A stretch of 5,177 nucleotides of DNA from DATILI01 sp035476635 (GCA_035476635.1 DATILI010000122.1:1-5177); one strand, 5' to 3'; shown: positions 1 to 5,177, counted from the stretch's first letter. Made by a program: numbers and translations. Notes: generated from the letters alone by a model not told the origin.

Positions 1-12
1 CTGAACATCCTC

Positions 13-528
13 GTGGAACCATCCAGACTTGACCGGGCGCGAGCCTACGCCATCGAGATGCACGGAGCGCAGATGTATGGCTTGCGGCCGTATGCGTACC
101 ACCTCGATGCCGTCGCAGGCTTGCTCGCCCCCTATGGTGAAGAGGCCCAGGCGGTCGGGTATCTGCACGATGTCGTGGAGGACACGCCGGCCACCGTCGC
201 GCAGGTGCGATCGCGGTTTGGAGCGGTGGTTGCGGCATGCGTCGCACTGTTGACCGACGAGCCCGGCGCCAACCGGAAGGAGCGCAAGGCGAAGACCTAC
301 GCGAAGCTTGCCAAGGTCACCGGGGAAGAAGAATTGGCGCTGCTCGTGAAGACCGCCGACCGGCTGGCCAACGTACGCGAATGCGTGGCGGATGCCAACG
401 GTGAACTCTGGCGCATGTATCGCGGCGAACACGCGATCTTCAGGTCGTCCGCGTACCGCGCGGGGCTCTGCGATCCGCTCTGGAGCGAGCTGGACGAACT
501 CTTGACCGACAAACACGCACCGGCCTGA
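13..528 (+). CDS. HD-domain phosphohydrolase, RelA/SpoT-hydrolase-like (small alarmone hydrolase type), start uncertain
   Basis: About 171 residues making up one HD domain, with no synthetase, TGS or ACT domain. The metal-binding set of the SpoT/Rel hydrolase fold is complete: H30, the H52-D53 pair, the E56-D57 pair inside LHDVVEDT, and D116 inside KTADRLAN. By family this predicts a Mn-dependent cytosolic pyrophosphohydrolase acting on (p)ppGpp or a related nucleotide, and the length is close to that of stand-alone small alarmone hydrolases such as MESH1. The loop before H30 reads QMYGLRPYAYHL, whereas Rel/SpoT and MESH1 usually have an RRK-type basic motif there, so the substrate may differ. 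The GTG at 13 is the first usual start, but the frame has no stop back to base 1 and the gene may begin outside the window. The ATG at 58 would cut the first helix and is unlikely. It lies 64 bases before the WcbI-like gene and has no obvious functional tie to it. Confidence 0.8.
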   Translation: MEPSRLDRARAYAIEMHGAQMYGLRPYAYHLDAVAGLLAPYGEEAQAVGYLHDVVEDTPATVAQVRSRFGAVVAACVALLTDEPGANRKERKAKTYAKLAKVTGEEELALLVKTADRLANVRECVADANGELWRMYRGEHAIFRSSAYRAGLCDPLWSELDELLTDKHAPA

Positions 529-577
529 GGCGCGCGATCCGCCAGCGCAAGGCTGAAGCCGCGGGCCGACGACTCTT

Positions 578-585
578 GGAGGTGA
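578..585 (+). promoter_or_regulatory. Shine-Dalgarno site of the WcbI-like gene
   Basis: GGAGGTGA is a near-perfect anti-16S match lying 7 bases before the GTG at 593. It decides that GTG as the start. The GTG inside the motif itself (582) runs into a TGA four codons later. Confidence 0.85.
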
Positions 586-592
586 CGAAGCA

Positions 593-1483
593 GTGACAGA
601 TGACTGGATCCATGGCGGCAAGACGCCGCAGGCGCGCACGGTGCTGATCTTCGGCAATTGCCAGGTGCCATTCCTGGCCATGATGCTCGCGGCACTGGAT
701 GACCTCAATGACGATTACCGCTTCGTCTTCGTGCCCAACCACCCGCTGCCCGGTGAAGCCGTGGCGCGCCCCGCCGGCGAGGAACATCTGCGCGACGTGG
801 CGCTGCTGCTGTCGCAATTCGAGGACCGGGCCGACAACCCTGCGGCCCAGGCCCTGCGCGCTCGGCTGCCAGCTGGCTGCCCGGTGGTCACGTTTCCCAG
901 CTTCATCATGAACAGCATCTGGCCGTTCGAGTGCCCGGAGCCGCGCGGCCAGGCCGAGCCGCGCTACCCATGGAAGCGCTATCCGCTGGGTGACATGGTG
1001 GGCCTGCAAGTCGCGCAGCTGGGTTTGACCGGGGCCATCGCCGTGGCTGCCTACCTCGATCTCTCGCGGCGCAAGATGCCTGACCTGCAGGTCCGACTGC
1101 AGCGCGACGTGGAACGCATGCATTGGTACGACACACGTTGCGACGTGAAGCTGGCCGACTACGTGCTGGCCAACTTCCAGCGCCAGCACTTCTTCTGGAC
1201 TGCCGGGCACCTGTGCGAAGACGCCGTGGTCGAGCTGGCGCGCCGGGTGGCCACCGCCGCGCGGCCCTACCTGGGCGGCGGCGTGCAGCGCATGGAGGCC
1301 TGCCTGGCCGGCGCGCGGGGCTTTGGCGGCATGGGTGACCACCAGCATCCCATCCACCCGATGGTGGTGGATGCGCTGGGCCTGGCGTTCGGCCAGCCCG
1401 ACCACAGCTACCGCTGGTATTCGCAGAACTGGACATTCTGCGAGTACATCGAACGCTACATCGGCTGGGATGCCGATTGGTAG
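593..1483 (+). CDS. WcbI-family polysaccharide biosynthesis putative acyltransferase
   Basis: 296 residues. The N-terminus carries the family hallmark, a beta strand running into GNCQ (TVLIFGNCQVPFL, residues 16-28). Further family-like blocks are TFPSF (100-104), YPWKRYPLGD (125-134), FWTAGHLCED (201-210) and HPIHPMVVDALGL (252-264). WcbI of the Burkholderia pseudomallei capsule locus binds CoA and acetyl-CoA and is regarded as a capsule O-acyltransferase; this protein probably acts in the cytoplasm on a sugar or glycan intermediate. C23 with H206, H252 or H255 are candidate catalytic residues by conservation pattern, which is my inference. There is no signal peptide or membrane segment. The GTG start is fixed by the strong ribosome binding site at 578-585. 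The gene ends 30 bases before the convergent methyltransferase stop, with no visible terminator between them. With a carrier protein nearby, the acyl donor could be acyl-ACP instead of acyl-CoA. Confidence 0.82.
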   Translation: MTDDWIHGGKTPQARTVLIFGNCQVPFLAMMLAALDDLNDDYRFVFVPNHPLPGEAVARPAGEEHLRDVALLLSQFEDRADNPAAQALRARLPAGCPVVTFPSFIMNSIWPFECPEPRGQAEPRYPWKRYPLGDMVGLQVAQLGLTGAIAVAAYLDLSRRKMPDLQVRLQRDVERMHWYDTRCDVKLADYVLANFQRQHFFWTAGHLCEDAVVELARRVATAARPYLGGGVQRMEACLAGARGFGGMGDHQHPIHPMVVDALGLAFGQPDHSYRWYSQNWTFCEYIERYIGWDADW

Positions 1484-1513
1484 AAGACTGGACCAGGACT
1501 GGCAGAGGCGCTG

Positions 1514-2311
1514 CTACGCGCCGCGCAGCCAATACCAGCAGCGCCGGTCCACCTGCACCATCGGCTCGGTGATGCCGCGTTCGGCGCGAAAGCCGTCCAC
1601 CGCGGCCCGGCAATGCGTCCAGTCGTCCTCGCCGTAGTCGTCGACGATCAGGTAGCCGCCGACCGACAGCTTGTCGTACAGATGCACGAGGCCGTCGCGC
1701 GTGGACGCGAAGTAGTCGCCGTCCAGGCGCAGCACGGCCAGGCGCTCGATCGGGGCGGTGGGCAAGGTCTCGTGGAACCAGCCAGGCAGAAACCGCACCT
1801 GCGCATCGAGCAGGCCGTAGCGCGCGAAGTTCGCCTGCACCGCATCCAACCCCACGGCAAAGTGCGCAAAGCCATCGCGCATCACCGCACTGGCGTGGGC
1901 CTGAGCCTCCTTGGGGAAAAGCGCCGCATCAGGCTGCGGCAAGCCCTGGAACGAATCGGCCGCCCAGACGCAACGGTCGCCGATGCCATGGGCCTGCAGA
2001 ACCGCACGCATCAGCACCGCGGCGCCGCCGCGCCAGACGCCCGCCTCCATCAGGTCGCCGGGGATGCCGCGCGCGATCACGTCTTCGATGCAGCGCTGCA
2101 ACTGATGCAGGCGCACCAGCGGCAACATGGTGATGGCACGCCCCCGGATGTAGTGATGCAGGAAGTCGAGCATGAAGCGCGCACCGCCCGCTTCCGCGTC
2201 CGGCTCGGGCGCGGCCAGCGTGTCGGTGATGCTCTTCTTCAGCAGCTCGAGGTAGAGGTCCTTGGCGTTCAAGATGGCGTTTTTGATTACACTGGATTTC
2301 GCATGCCGCAT
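1514..2311 (-). CDS. TylF/MycF-family (macrocin-type) SAM-dependent O-methyltransferase
   Basis: 265 residues from the ATG at 2311, close to the usual 250-260 of the family. The order of blocks is typical: an N-terminal helix LYLELLKKSITD (19-30); the SAM-binding stretch GDLMEAGVWRGG (85-96); AADSFQGLP (117-125), whose D119 should contact SAM; FLPGWFHETLP (174-184); LAVLRLDGD (191-199); and LIVDDYG (221-227). D197, D224 and D225 match the Mg-binding aspartates of MycF. TylF and MycF methylate sugar hydroxyls of macrolides; homologues in bacterial surface-glycan clusters are thought to O-methylate sugars or their side groups. The gene runs opposite to its neighbours, converging with the WcbI-like gene and diverging from the carrier protein gene. 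The start is only moderately sure. No Shine-Dalgarno is seen before 2311, and an in-frame ATG at 2344 (11 codons longer) overlaps the carrier protein start. The frame stays open to 2605, but that part is antisense to the carrier protein and does not resemble the family. Confidence 0.88.
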   Translation of the reverse strand: MRHAKSSVIKNAILNAKDLYLELLKKSITDTLAAPEPDAEAGGARFMLDFLHHYIRGRAITMLPLVRLHQLQRCIEDVIARGIPGDLMEAGVWRGGAAVLMRAVLQAHGIGDRCVWAADSFQGLPQPDAALFPKEAQAHASAVMRDGFAHFAVGLDAVQANFARYGLLDAQVRFLPGWFHETLPTAPIERLAVLRLDGDYFASTRDGLVHLYDKLSVGGYLIVDDYGEDDWTHCRAAVDGFRAERGITEPMVQVDRRCWYWLRGA

Positions 2312-2330
2312 CGCAAGATCATCGCGTTCC

Positions 2331-2337
2331 AGAAAGG
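2331..2337 (+). promoter_or_regulatory. Ribosome binding site of the carrier protein gene
   Basis: AGAAAGG lies 5 bases before the ATG at 2343. It supports that start over upstream in-frame ATGs, which would add residues encoded antisense to the methyltransferase. The site sits in the 31-base gap between the two divergent genes. Confidence 0.6.
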
Positions 2338-2342
2338 CCCTC

Positions 2343-2570
2343 ATGCCTGAAGTACGGGCGTTCATTGCATCGGTGCTGCAGATCCCGGCCGACGATCTCA
2401 CCGAAGACGACGGCACCGAAACTATTCCCGCGTGGGACAGCCTCAAGACCTTGCTGATCGCCAGTATGGTCGAGATCAACCACGGCGTCACGCTGGACAA
2501 CAGCGAGATCGAACGGCTCACCAGCGTGCGCGCCGTTCGCGAAGTGATCGCGCGCCATGCCGCTCGATAA
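2343..2570 (+). CDS. Free-standing acyl carrier protein (phosphopantetheine-binding)
   Basis: 75 residues, the usual size of a discrete carrier protein. The attachment motif is WDSLKTLLI (31-39), with S33 as the predicted 4'-phosphopantetheine site in the D-S-L context. It is followed by an acidic helix II and the IERLTSVRAVREVI pattern (57-70) typical of helices III and IV of small ACPs from FkbH-containing loci. It is not a fatty acid synthesis AcpP, which has a different sequence (GADSLDTVE-type motif). The expected job is to hold the acyl group, probably D-glyceryl, made by the FkbH-like protein encoded next to it. The ATG at 2343 is chosen because of the upstream AGAAAGG and because MPEVRAFI begins helix I as expected. 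Its last 14 bases overlap the start of the fkbH-like gene, so the two are very probably translationally coupled. A holo-ACP synthase would have to come from elsewhere in the genome. Confidence 0.88.
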   Translation: MPEVRAFIASVLQIPADDLTEDDGTETIPAWDSLKTLLIASMVEINHGVTLDNSEIERLTSVRAVREVIARHAAR

Positions 2571-4371
2571 GTTCCAGGCGCTGCGCCTGCGCCTGTCGGT
2601 GCCAAGGCTCACGCCGGCCGATCTGTCTGCCTGCGCCGCCGGGCTTGAGGCGCTGGCGCGCGACGCGCAGCAGGCGGGCGCCACGGTGCGGCGCATTGCG
2701 GTGGCTGGCGACTGCAATGTGCAACTGCTGGCCCAGGCCGTCGCCTGTGCCATCGCCCAGGAGGGCGAGCTGGCGCTGGTGCATGCCGTGCCCTACGATG
2801 CGGCCACGCAGGAATGCCTGGACCCGCATTCACCGCTACACGCCTTCAGGCCCGAGACGGTGCTGCTGGTCCCCGATTGGCGCCAGGCCCTGCTGCCGCT
2901 CGCGCCGGACGCCGGCGCGCAGGAAGTTGCACAGGCCACGCAGGCGCAGGTCGGCCGCTTCGAGGCGCTGTGGGCCGCCCTGCAAGCCCGCCCCTGCGCC
3001 ATCATCCAGCATTTGCTGGTGCCGCCGCCGCAATTGCTGCGCGGCGTGGCCGAACGCCGCGCACCCGCAGCAGCCGTGCGTCGGGTGCAGGCGCTCAACG
3101 ACGCCCTGCTGGAGGCCGGCGCCGGGCGCGTCACATGGCTGGAGGCCGACCGTTTCGCGAGCCAGATGGGAGAGCTGGCCTGGTCGTCGGCGCGCTTCTT
3201 TCATGCCGGCAAGCTCGGCTTCGACCCGCGCTTCCTGCCCGACTACCTGCCCTGGTTCCGTGGCGCGTGGCGCGCGGCCACGGGCCAGGCCAAAAAGCTG
3301 CTGGTGCTGGACCTGGACGACACGCTGTGGGGCGGCGCGATCGGCGACGAAGGACTGGACGGCATTGCGCTGGGCCCCGGCCATGGCAGCCAGGGAGAAG
3401 CCTTCGCCGCCTGGCAGCAGTACGTGGCCGCGCTTGGGGCGCGCGGCGTGGTGCTGGCCGTGTGCAGCAAGAACGCACCCGAGCTGGCGGCCGCCGGCTT
3501 CGAGCACCCGTGCAGCACGCTGCGCCACCGCGATTTCGCCGCTTTCGTGTGCAGTTGGGACGACAAGGCCACCGGCCTGCGGCGCATCGCCGCGGAACTG
3601 TGCCTGGGCCTGGACGCCATGGTGTTCGTGGACGACAACCCGGCCGAGCGTGCGTTAGTGCAGCAGATGCTGCCCGAAGTGACGGTGGTGGACATCGGCA
3701 CCGACCCGGCGCAATTCATCGATCGCCTGGAAGCCGGCCACTGGTTCGACATGCAGGCCTACACCGACGCCGACCTGCGGCGCGGCGCGGCCTACGCGGG
3801 GCGCCGCGAGGCCCAAGCCGCCCAGTCCGGCCCCGTCGACCTGGAGGCCTATCTGCATGGCCTGCAGATGATGGGCCACGCCAGAGCGGCCCAGCCCGGC
3901 GATCTGCCGCGCCTGGCCCAGATGGAGCTCAAGACCAACCAGTTCAACCTGACCACGCGCCGCACCACGCAGGCGCGGCTGGCGGCCCTGCTGCAAGACG
4001 AGCACTGGCTGCTCTTGACACTGCACCTGCGCGACCGTTTTGCCGACCATGGCCTGGTCGCGTCACTGCTCGCGTTGCGTGAAGGCGAGGTCTTGCGCAT
4101 CGACAACTGGCTGATGAGCTGCCGCGTGCTGGGCCGCACCGCCGAAGCCTTCACGCTCGCAGCCCTGGTGCGTCTCGCGCGCCAGCAGGGCGCCACGGCG
4201 CTGGTCGGTGAATACCTGGCCACGGCCCGCAATGGCGTGGTGGCCGATCTGTACCCGCGCCTGGGCTTTGTGCCCGTCGACGACCACGGCCGCTTCTGGC
4301 GGCGCGCGCTGAGCCGGCCGCTGGATGATCTCGCGTCGTCGATCACCGGCGACGGACCAGAGCGTTGCTAG
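2557..4371 (+). CDS. FkbH-like protein: SGNH-like N-terminal region, HAD phosphatase domain, GNAT-like C-terminal domain
   Basis: 604 residues, the normal length for full FkbH-like proteins. The N-terminal third looks SGNH-like, with IAVAGDCNVQLL (47-58) at its first strand. The HAD domain follows: motif I LVLDLDDTLWGG (249-260, nucleophile D252 and acid/base D254), motif II AVCSKN (301-306, S304), K337 as the motif III lysine, and motif IV VFVDDNPAER (356-365, D359 and D360). The C-terminal region has the FkbH signature MELKTNQFNLTTRR (456-469), RFADHGLVASLL (494-505) and DNWLMSCRVLGR (516-527), and is related to acetyltransferases. Characterised relatives in polyketide pathways take 1,3-bisphosphoglycerate, remove the phosphate and load D-glycerate on an ACP. 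All HAD residues needed are present. It starts inside the carrier protein gene (14-base overlap), its obvious partner. No methoxymalonyl dehydrogenases are nearby, so glyceryl-ACP, or a similar 3-carbon acyl-ACP, may be the end product. The + strand after its stop shows no clear terminator of its own. Confidence 0.9.
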   Translation: MPLDKFQALRLRLSVPRLTPADLSACAAGLEALARDAQQAGATVRRIAVAGDCNVQLLAQAVACAIAQEGELALVHAVPYDAATQECLDPHSPLHAFRPETVLLVPDWRQALLPLAPDAGAQEVAQATQAQVGRFEALWAALQARPCAIIQHLLVPPPQLLRGVAERRAPAAAVRRVQALNDALLEAGAGRVTWLEADRFASQMGELAWSSARFFHAGKLGFDPRFLPDYLPWFRGAWRAATGQAKKLLVLDLDDTLWGGAIGDEGLDGIALGPGHGSQGEAFAAWQQYVAALGARGVVLAVCSKNAPELAAAGFEHPCSTLRHRDFAAFVCSWDDKATGLRRIAAELCLGLDAMVFVDDNPAERALVQQMLPEVTVVDIGTDPAQFIDRLEAGHWFDMQAYTDADLRRGAAYAGRREAQAAQSGPVDLEAYLHGLQMMGHARAAQPGDLPRLAQMELKTNQFNLTTRRTTQARLAALLQDEHWLLLTLHLRDRFADHGLVASLLALREGEVLRIDNWLMSCRVLGRTAEAFTLAALVRLARQQGATALVGEYLATARNGVVADLYPRLGFVPVDDHGRFWRRALSRPLDDLASSITGDGPERC

Positions 4372-4415
4372 TGCATCAGAAGTTAGTACGCCAGCACCCG
4401 GCGAAGGTGGGGACG

Positions 4416-4442
4416 AAAAAAAACCGGCTCAGGAGAGCCGGT
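4416..4442 (-). terminator. Rho-independent terminator of the RRM protein gene
   Basis: Read on the - strand, an 8-bp perfect stem ACCGGCTC/GAGCCGGT (4442-4435 and 4430-4423) with a TCCT loop runs into eight T (4423-4416, the first being the end of the stem). It begins 22 bases after the RRM gene stop. On the + strand the hairpin is not followed by a T-run, so it should end fkbH transcripts poorly. Confidence 0.92.
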
Positions 4443-4464
4443 CTTTCGGAGGAAGTTACTGGGC

Positions 4465-4815
4465 TCAGTAACGACCGCCGCCGTAGCCACCCGTGCCATA
4501 GCCAATGTCCGAGCGTTTGCTCGCACTGTAACCAGCGGCGCTGTAGCCACCCGAGCCGCAACCCTCTTCGCGGGGGCGGGCCAGGTTCACGACAATCGAG
4601 CGTCCATCAACGGACATGCCGTTCAGACCGTTGATGGCGGCCTGGGCGACTTCTGCAGAAGCCATTTCCACAAAGCCGAAGCCCTTGGAACGGCCGGTTT
4701 CACGGTCCATCATGACCTTGGCCGAAGAGACGCCGCCAAACTCGGCGAAGTTGCTTTCAAGGCTGGCATCGGTCACGGAATAGGGCAGGTTGCCCACGTA
4801 GATTTTTTTGCTCAT
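4465..4815 (-). CDS. Single-RRM RNA-binding protein with glycine/tyrosine-rich tail
   Basis: 116 residues. One RNA recognition motif fills residues 3-80, with RNP2 IYVGNL (5-10) and RNP1 KGFGFVEM (44-51). The aromatic RNA-stacking residues Y6, F46 and F48 are all present. The tail from 86 is low-complexity, rich in Gly, Tyr and Ser (SGGYSAAGYS, then GYGTGGYGGG), as in the Rbp proteins of cyanobacteria and proteobacteria, several of which are cold-induced. The expected role is cytosolic single-stranded RNA binding; targets cannot be read from sequence. In the DNA the tail carries an 11-base direct repeat (GTAGCCACCCG at 4483 and 4543 on the + strand) that encodes GGY-type units. The ATG at 4815 has an AGAAAGG ribosome binding site 8 bases upstream. 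The gene ends in a strong terminator and is preceded by a structured leader, so it is probably its own transcription unit. It is unrelated in function to the glycan cassette it converges on. Confidence 0.93.
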   Translation of the reverse strand: MSKKIYVGNLPYSVTDASLESNFAEFGGVSSAKVMMDRETGRSKGFGFVEMASAEVAQAAINGLNGMSVDGRSIVVNLARPREEGCGSGGYSAAGYSASKRSDIGYGTGGYGGGRY

Positions 4816-4823
4816 GGAAAGAG

Positions 4824-4830
4824 CCTTTCT
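4824..4830 (-). promoter_or_regulatory. Ribosome binding site of the RRM protein gene
   Basis: AGAAAGG on the - strand, 8 bases before the ATG at 4815. It confirms that start. Confidence 0.75.
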
Positions 4831-4870
4831 GAATTAAGGTGCGCAACGAATGTCGCGCGGTTGGAACACG

Positions 4871-4898
4871 GTTGTGCGGATCGGGAGTCCGCAGCAAC
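4871..4898 (-). other. Inverted repeat (hairpin) in the RRM gene leader
   Basis: On the - strand GTTGcTGCGGA (4898-4888) pairs with TCCGCACAAC (4880-4871) around a 7-base loop, giving ten base pairs with one bulged base. It lies about 55 bases before the RRM start codon and is not followed by a T-run, so it is not an intrinsic terminator. If transcribed it would be a stable 5' leader structure. Its function is unknown. Confidence 0.5.
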
Positions 4899-4915
4899 TG
4901 GCAAGGGGGGGATGG

Positions 4916-4933
4916 GATCTGCGGCTGCAGATC
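4916..4933 (-). repeat. Perfect inverted repeat just after the small unknown gene
   Basis: GATCTGC and GCAGATC form a 7-bp stem with a 4-base loop, one base after the stop of the 69-codon gene. On the - strand it is followed by a C-rich run (seven C at 4911-4905) and no T-run. It could be a weak or Rho-assisted transcript end, an mRNA 3' stabiliser, or part of the RRM gene leader. Confidence 0.5.
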
Positions 4934-4934
4934 A

Positions 4935-5144
4935 TCAGCACGTAGGGGGGTGCGGCATGCTCGTTTGCAGCCAGCCCTGGGTGACTGCGAAAAGCCGGGC
5001 GGCTTCGCGCAAGGCAAAGGCTTTGTCAAAACGGAATACTCTGCAGTAGCTGCCGTTGCCCTGGGAACGGTGGACCGAGAAAGAGGCGCGAAATCGGCCA
5101 CAGTCGGTCTGGTGTGTCGCGGGCGAAACGACGTACTTGCCCAT
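4935..5144 (-). CDS. Small conserved-looking protein of unknown function (69 residues)
   Basis: A 69-residue frame starting MGKYVVSPATHQTDCGRF, followed by basic and aromatic stretches (RVFRFDKAFALREAARLFAVTQGW, split here as RVFRFDKAF at 35-43 and ALREAARLFAVTQGW at 44-58). The pattern of a K-Y-x-V-S-P start, a T-D-C-G-R-F motif and a closing alanine-rich helix ending in QGW recalls a family of short uncharacterised Burkholderiales proteins (possibly DUF6723). That is from memory and unverified. Third codon positions are GC-rich like real genes nearby, though some codons (AGA, GTA, TTT) are less typical. No signal peptide or membrane segment is visible. No Shine-Dalgarno is seen before the ATG at 5144; the 33 bases upstream are AT-rich and reach the window edge. 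It lies 119 bases upstream of the RRM gene on the same strand, and an inverted repeat follows its stop. I cannot assign a function. Confidence 0.55.
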   Translation of the reverse strand: MGKYVVSPATHQTDCGRFRASFSVHRSQGNGSYCRVFRFDKAFALREAARLFAVTQGWLQTSMPHPPTC

Positions 5145-5177
5145 GGAAATAGCGATTTTTGGAATCTAATTCATTCA

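Noticed and set aside
440..1405. Long open frame on the - strand (321 codons) opposite the WcbI-like gene
   Set aside because: It is antisense to a well-supported gene, is rich in His, Arg, Ala and Gln as expected for a GC-rich shadow frame, and shows no recognisable domain.
2262..2293. Possible promoter (TTGGCG with TACACT) ahead of the carrier protein gene
   Set aside because: The spacing of 20 bases is too long and both boxes are weak, so it is not annotated; only the AT-rich character of the stretch is mentioned.
2262..2342. N-terminal extension of the carrier protein to upstream in-frame ATGs
   Set aside because: The extra 27 residues overlap the methyltransferase start on the other strand. 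Helix I of the ACP fold begins at the ATG at 2343, which has its own ribosome binding site.
1613..2350. Open + strand frame (245 codons) opposite the methyltransferase
   Set aside because: The - strand carries every TylF-family motif. The + frame has shadow-type composition (VAADRQ, HQHRGAAA) and no domain.
2312..2605. N-terminal extension of the methyltransferase up to an ATG at 2605
   Set aside because: The extra residues are antisense to the carrier protein gene, are Ser/Arg/Thr-rich and are not found in the family; the family-like sequence starts after 2311.
2836..3528. - strand frame of 230 codons opposite the FkbH-like gene
   Set aside because: Antisense shadow with no motif, start signal or partner.
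2432..4082. Two long + strand frames (2432-3658 and 2814-4082) overlapping the FkbH-like gene
   Set aside because: They are Arg/Ala/Pro/Cys-rich alternative frames of a GC-rich gene whose true frame holds all the HAD and FkbH motifs.
4365..4634. + strand frame of 89 codons after the FkbH-like gene
   Set aside because: It reads through the RRM gene terminator and is antisense to its Gly/Tyr-rich tail, with no ribosome binding site or domain.
4883..4950. G-runs on the + strand that might form a G-quadruplex
   Set aside because: The runs (GGG, G7, GGG, G6) are separated by loops of up to about 30 bases, which makes a stable quadruplex unlikely. The C-run is noted only as part of the leader.
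4757..5101. - strand frame of 114 codons spanning the RRM gene start and the small unknown gene
   Set aside because: It overlaps the confirmed RRM start in another frame, crosses the structured leader, and has Pro/Arg/Ser-rich shadow composition.

Overview
The window is GC-rich throughout, with strongly GC-biased third codon positions. Its gene content points to a betaproteobacterium of the order Burkholderiales, probably Comamonadaceae (Acidovorax or Variovorax type). That placement is an inference from composition and protein flavour, not from a marker gene.

Left edge (1-528): a single-domain HD phosphohydrolase of the RelA/SpoT hydrolase type on the + strand. Its reading frame is still open at the window edge, so its start is uncertain.

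Centre (593-4371): a compact group of four genes that looks like an acyl-decoration cassette for a surface glycan. In order they are a WcbI-type putative acyltransferase (+), a TylF/MycF-type O-methyltransferase (-), a free-standing acyl carrier protein (+) and an FkbH-type HAD-family protein (+). The carrier protein and FkbH genes overlap by 14 bases. In characterised relatives FkbH makes D-glyceryl-ACP from 1,3-bisphosphoglycerate. No genes for the methoxymalonyl branch (FkbI/FkbK-type dehydrogenases) or for a polyketide synthase are present. The simplest reading is that a glyceryl-type acyl group is loaded on the carrier protein, passed to a sugar by the WcbI-like enzyme, and that the glycan or acyl group is O-methylated by the TylF-like enzyme. 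That scheme is inferred.

Right edge (4416-5144, all - strand): a small RRM RNA-binding protein with a Gly/Tyr-rich tail, followed by a clear intrinsic terminator. It is preceded by a 119-base leader containing two inverted repeats and a C-run. Upstream of that is a 69-codon gene of unknown function. This block converges on the fkbH-like gene and looks like ordinary housekeeping or stress-related sequence.

No tRNA, rRNA, CRISPR array, insertion sequence or phage gene was seen. The only longer non-coding stretches are 529-592, 4372-4464, 4816-4934 and 5145-5177, all under 300 bases.
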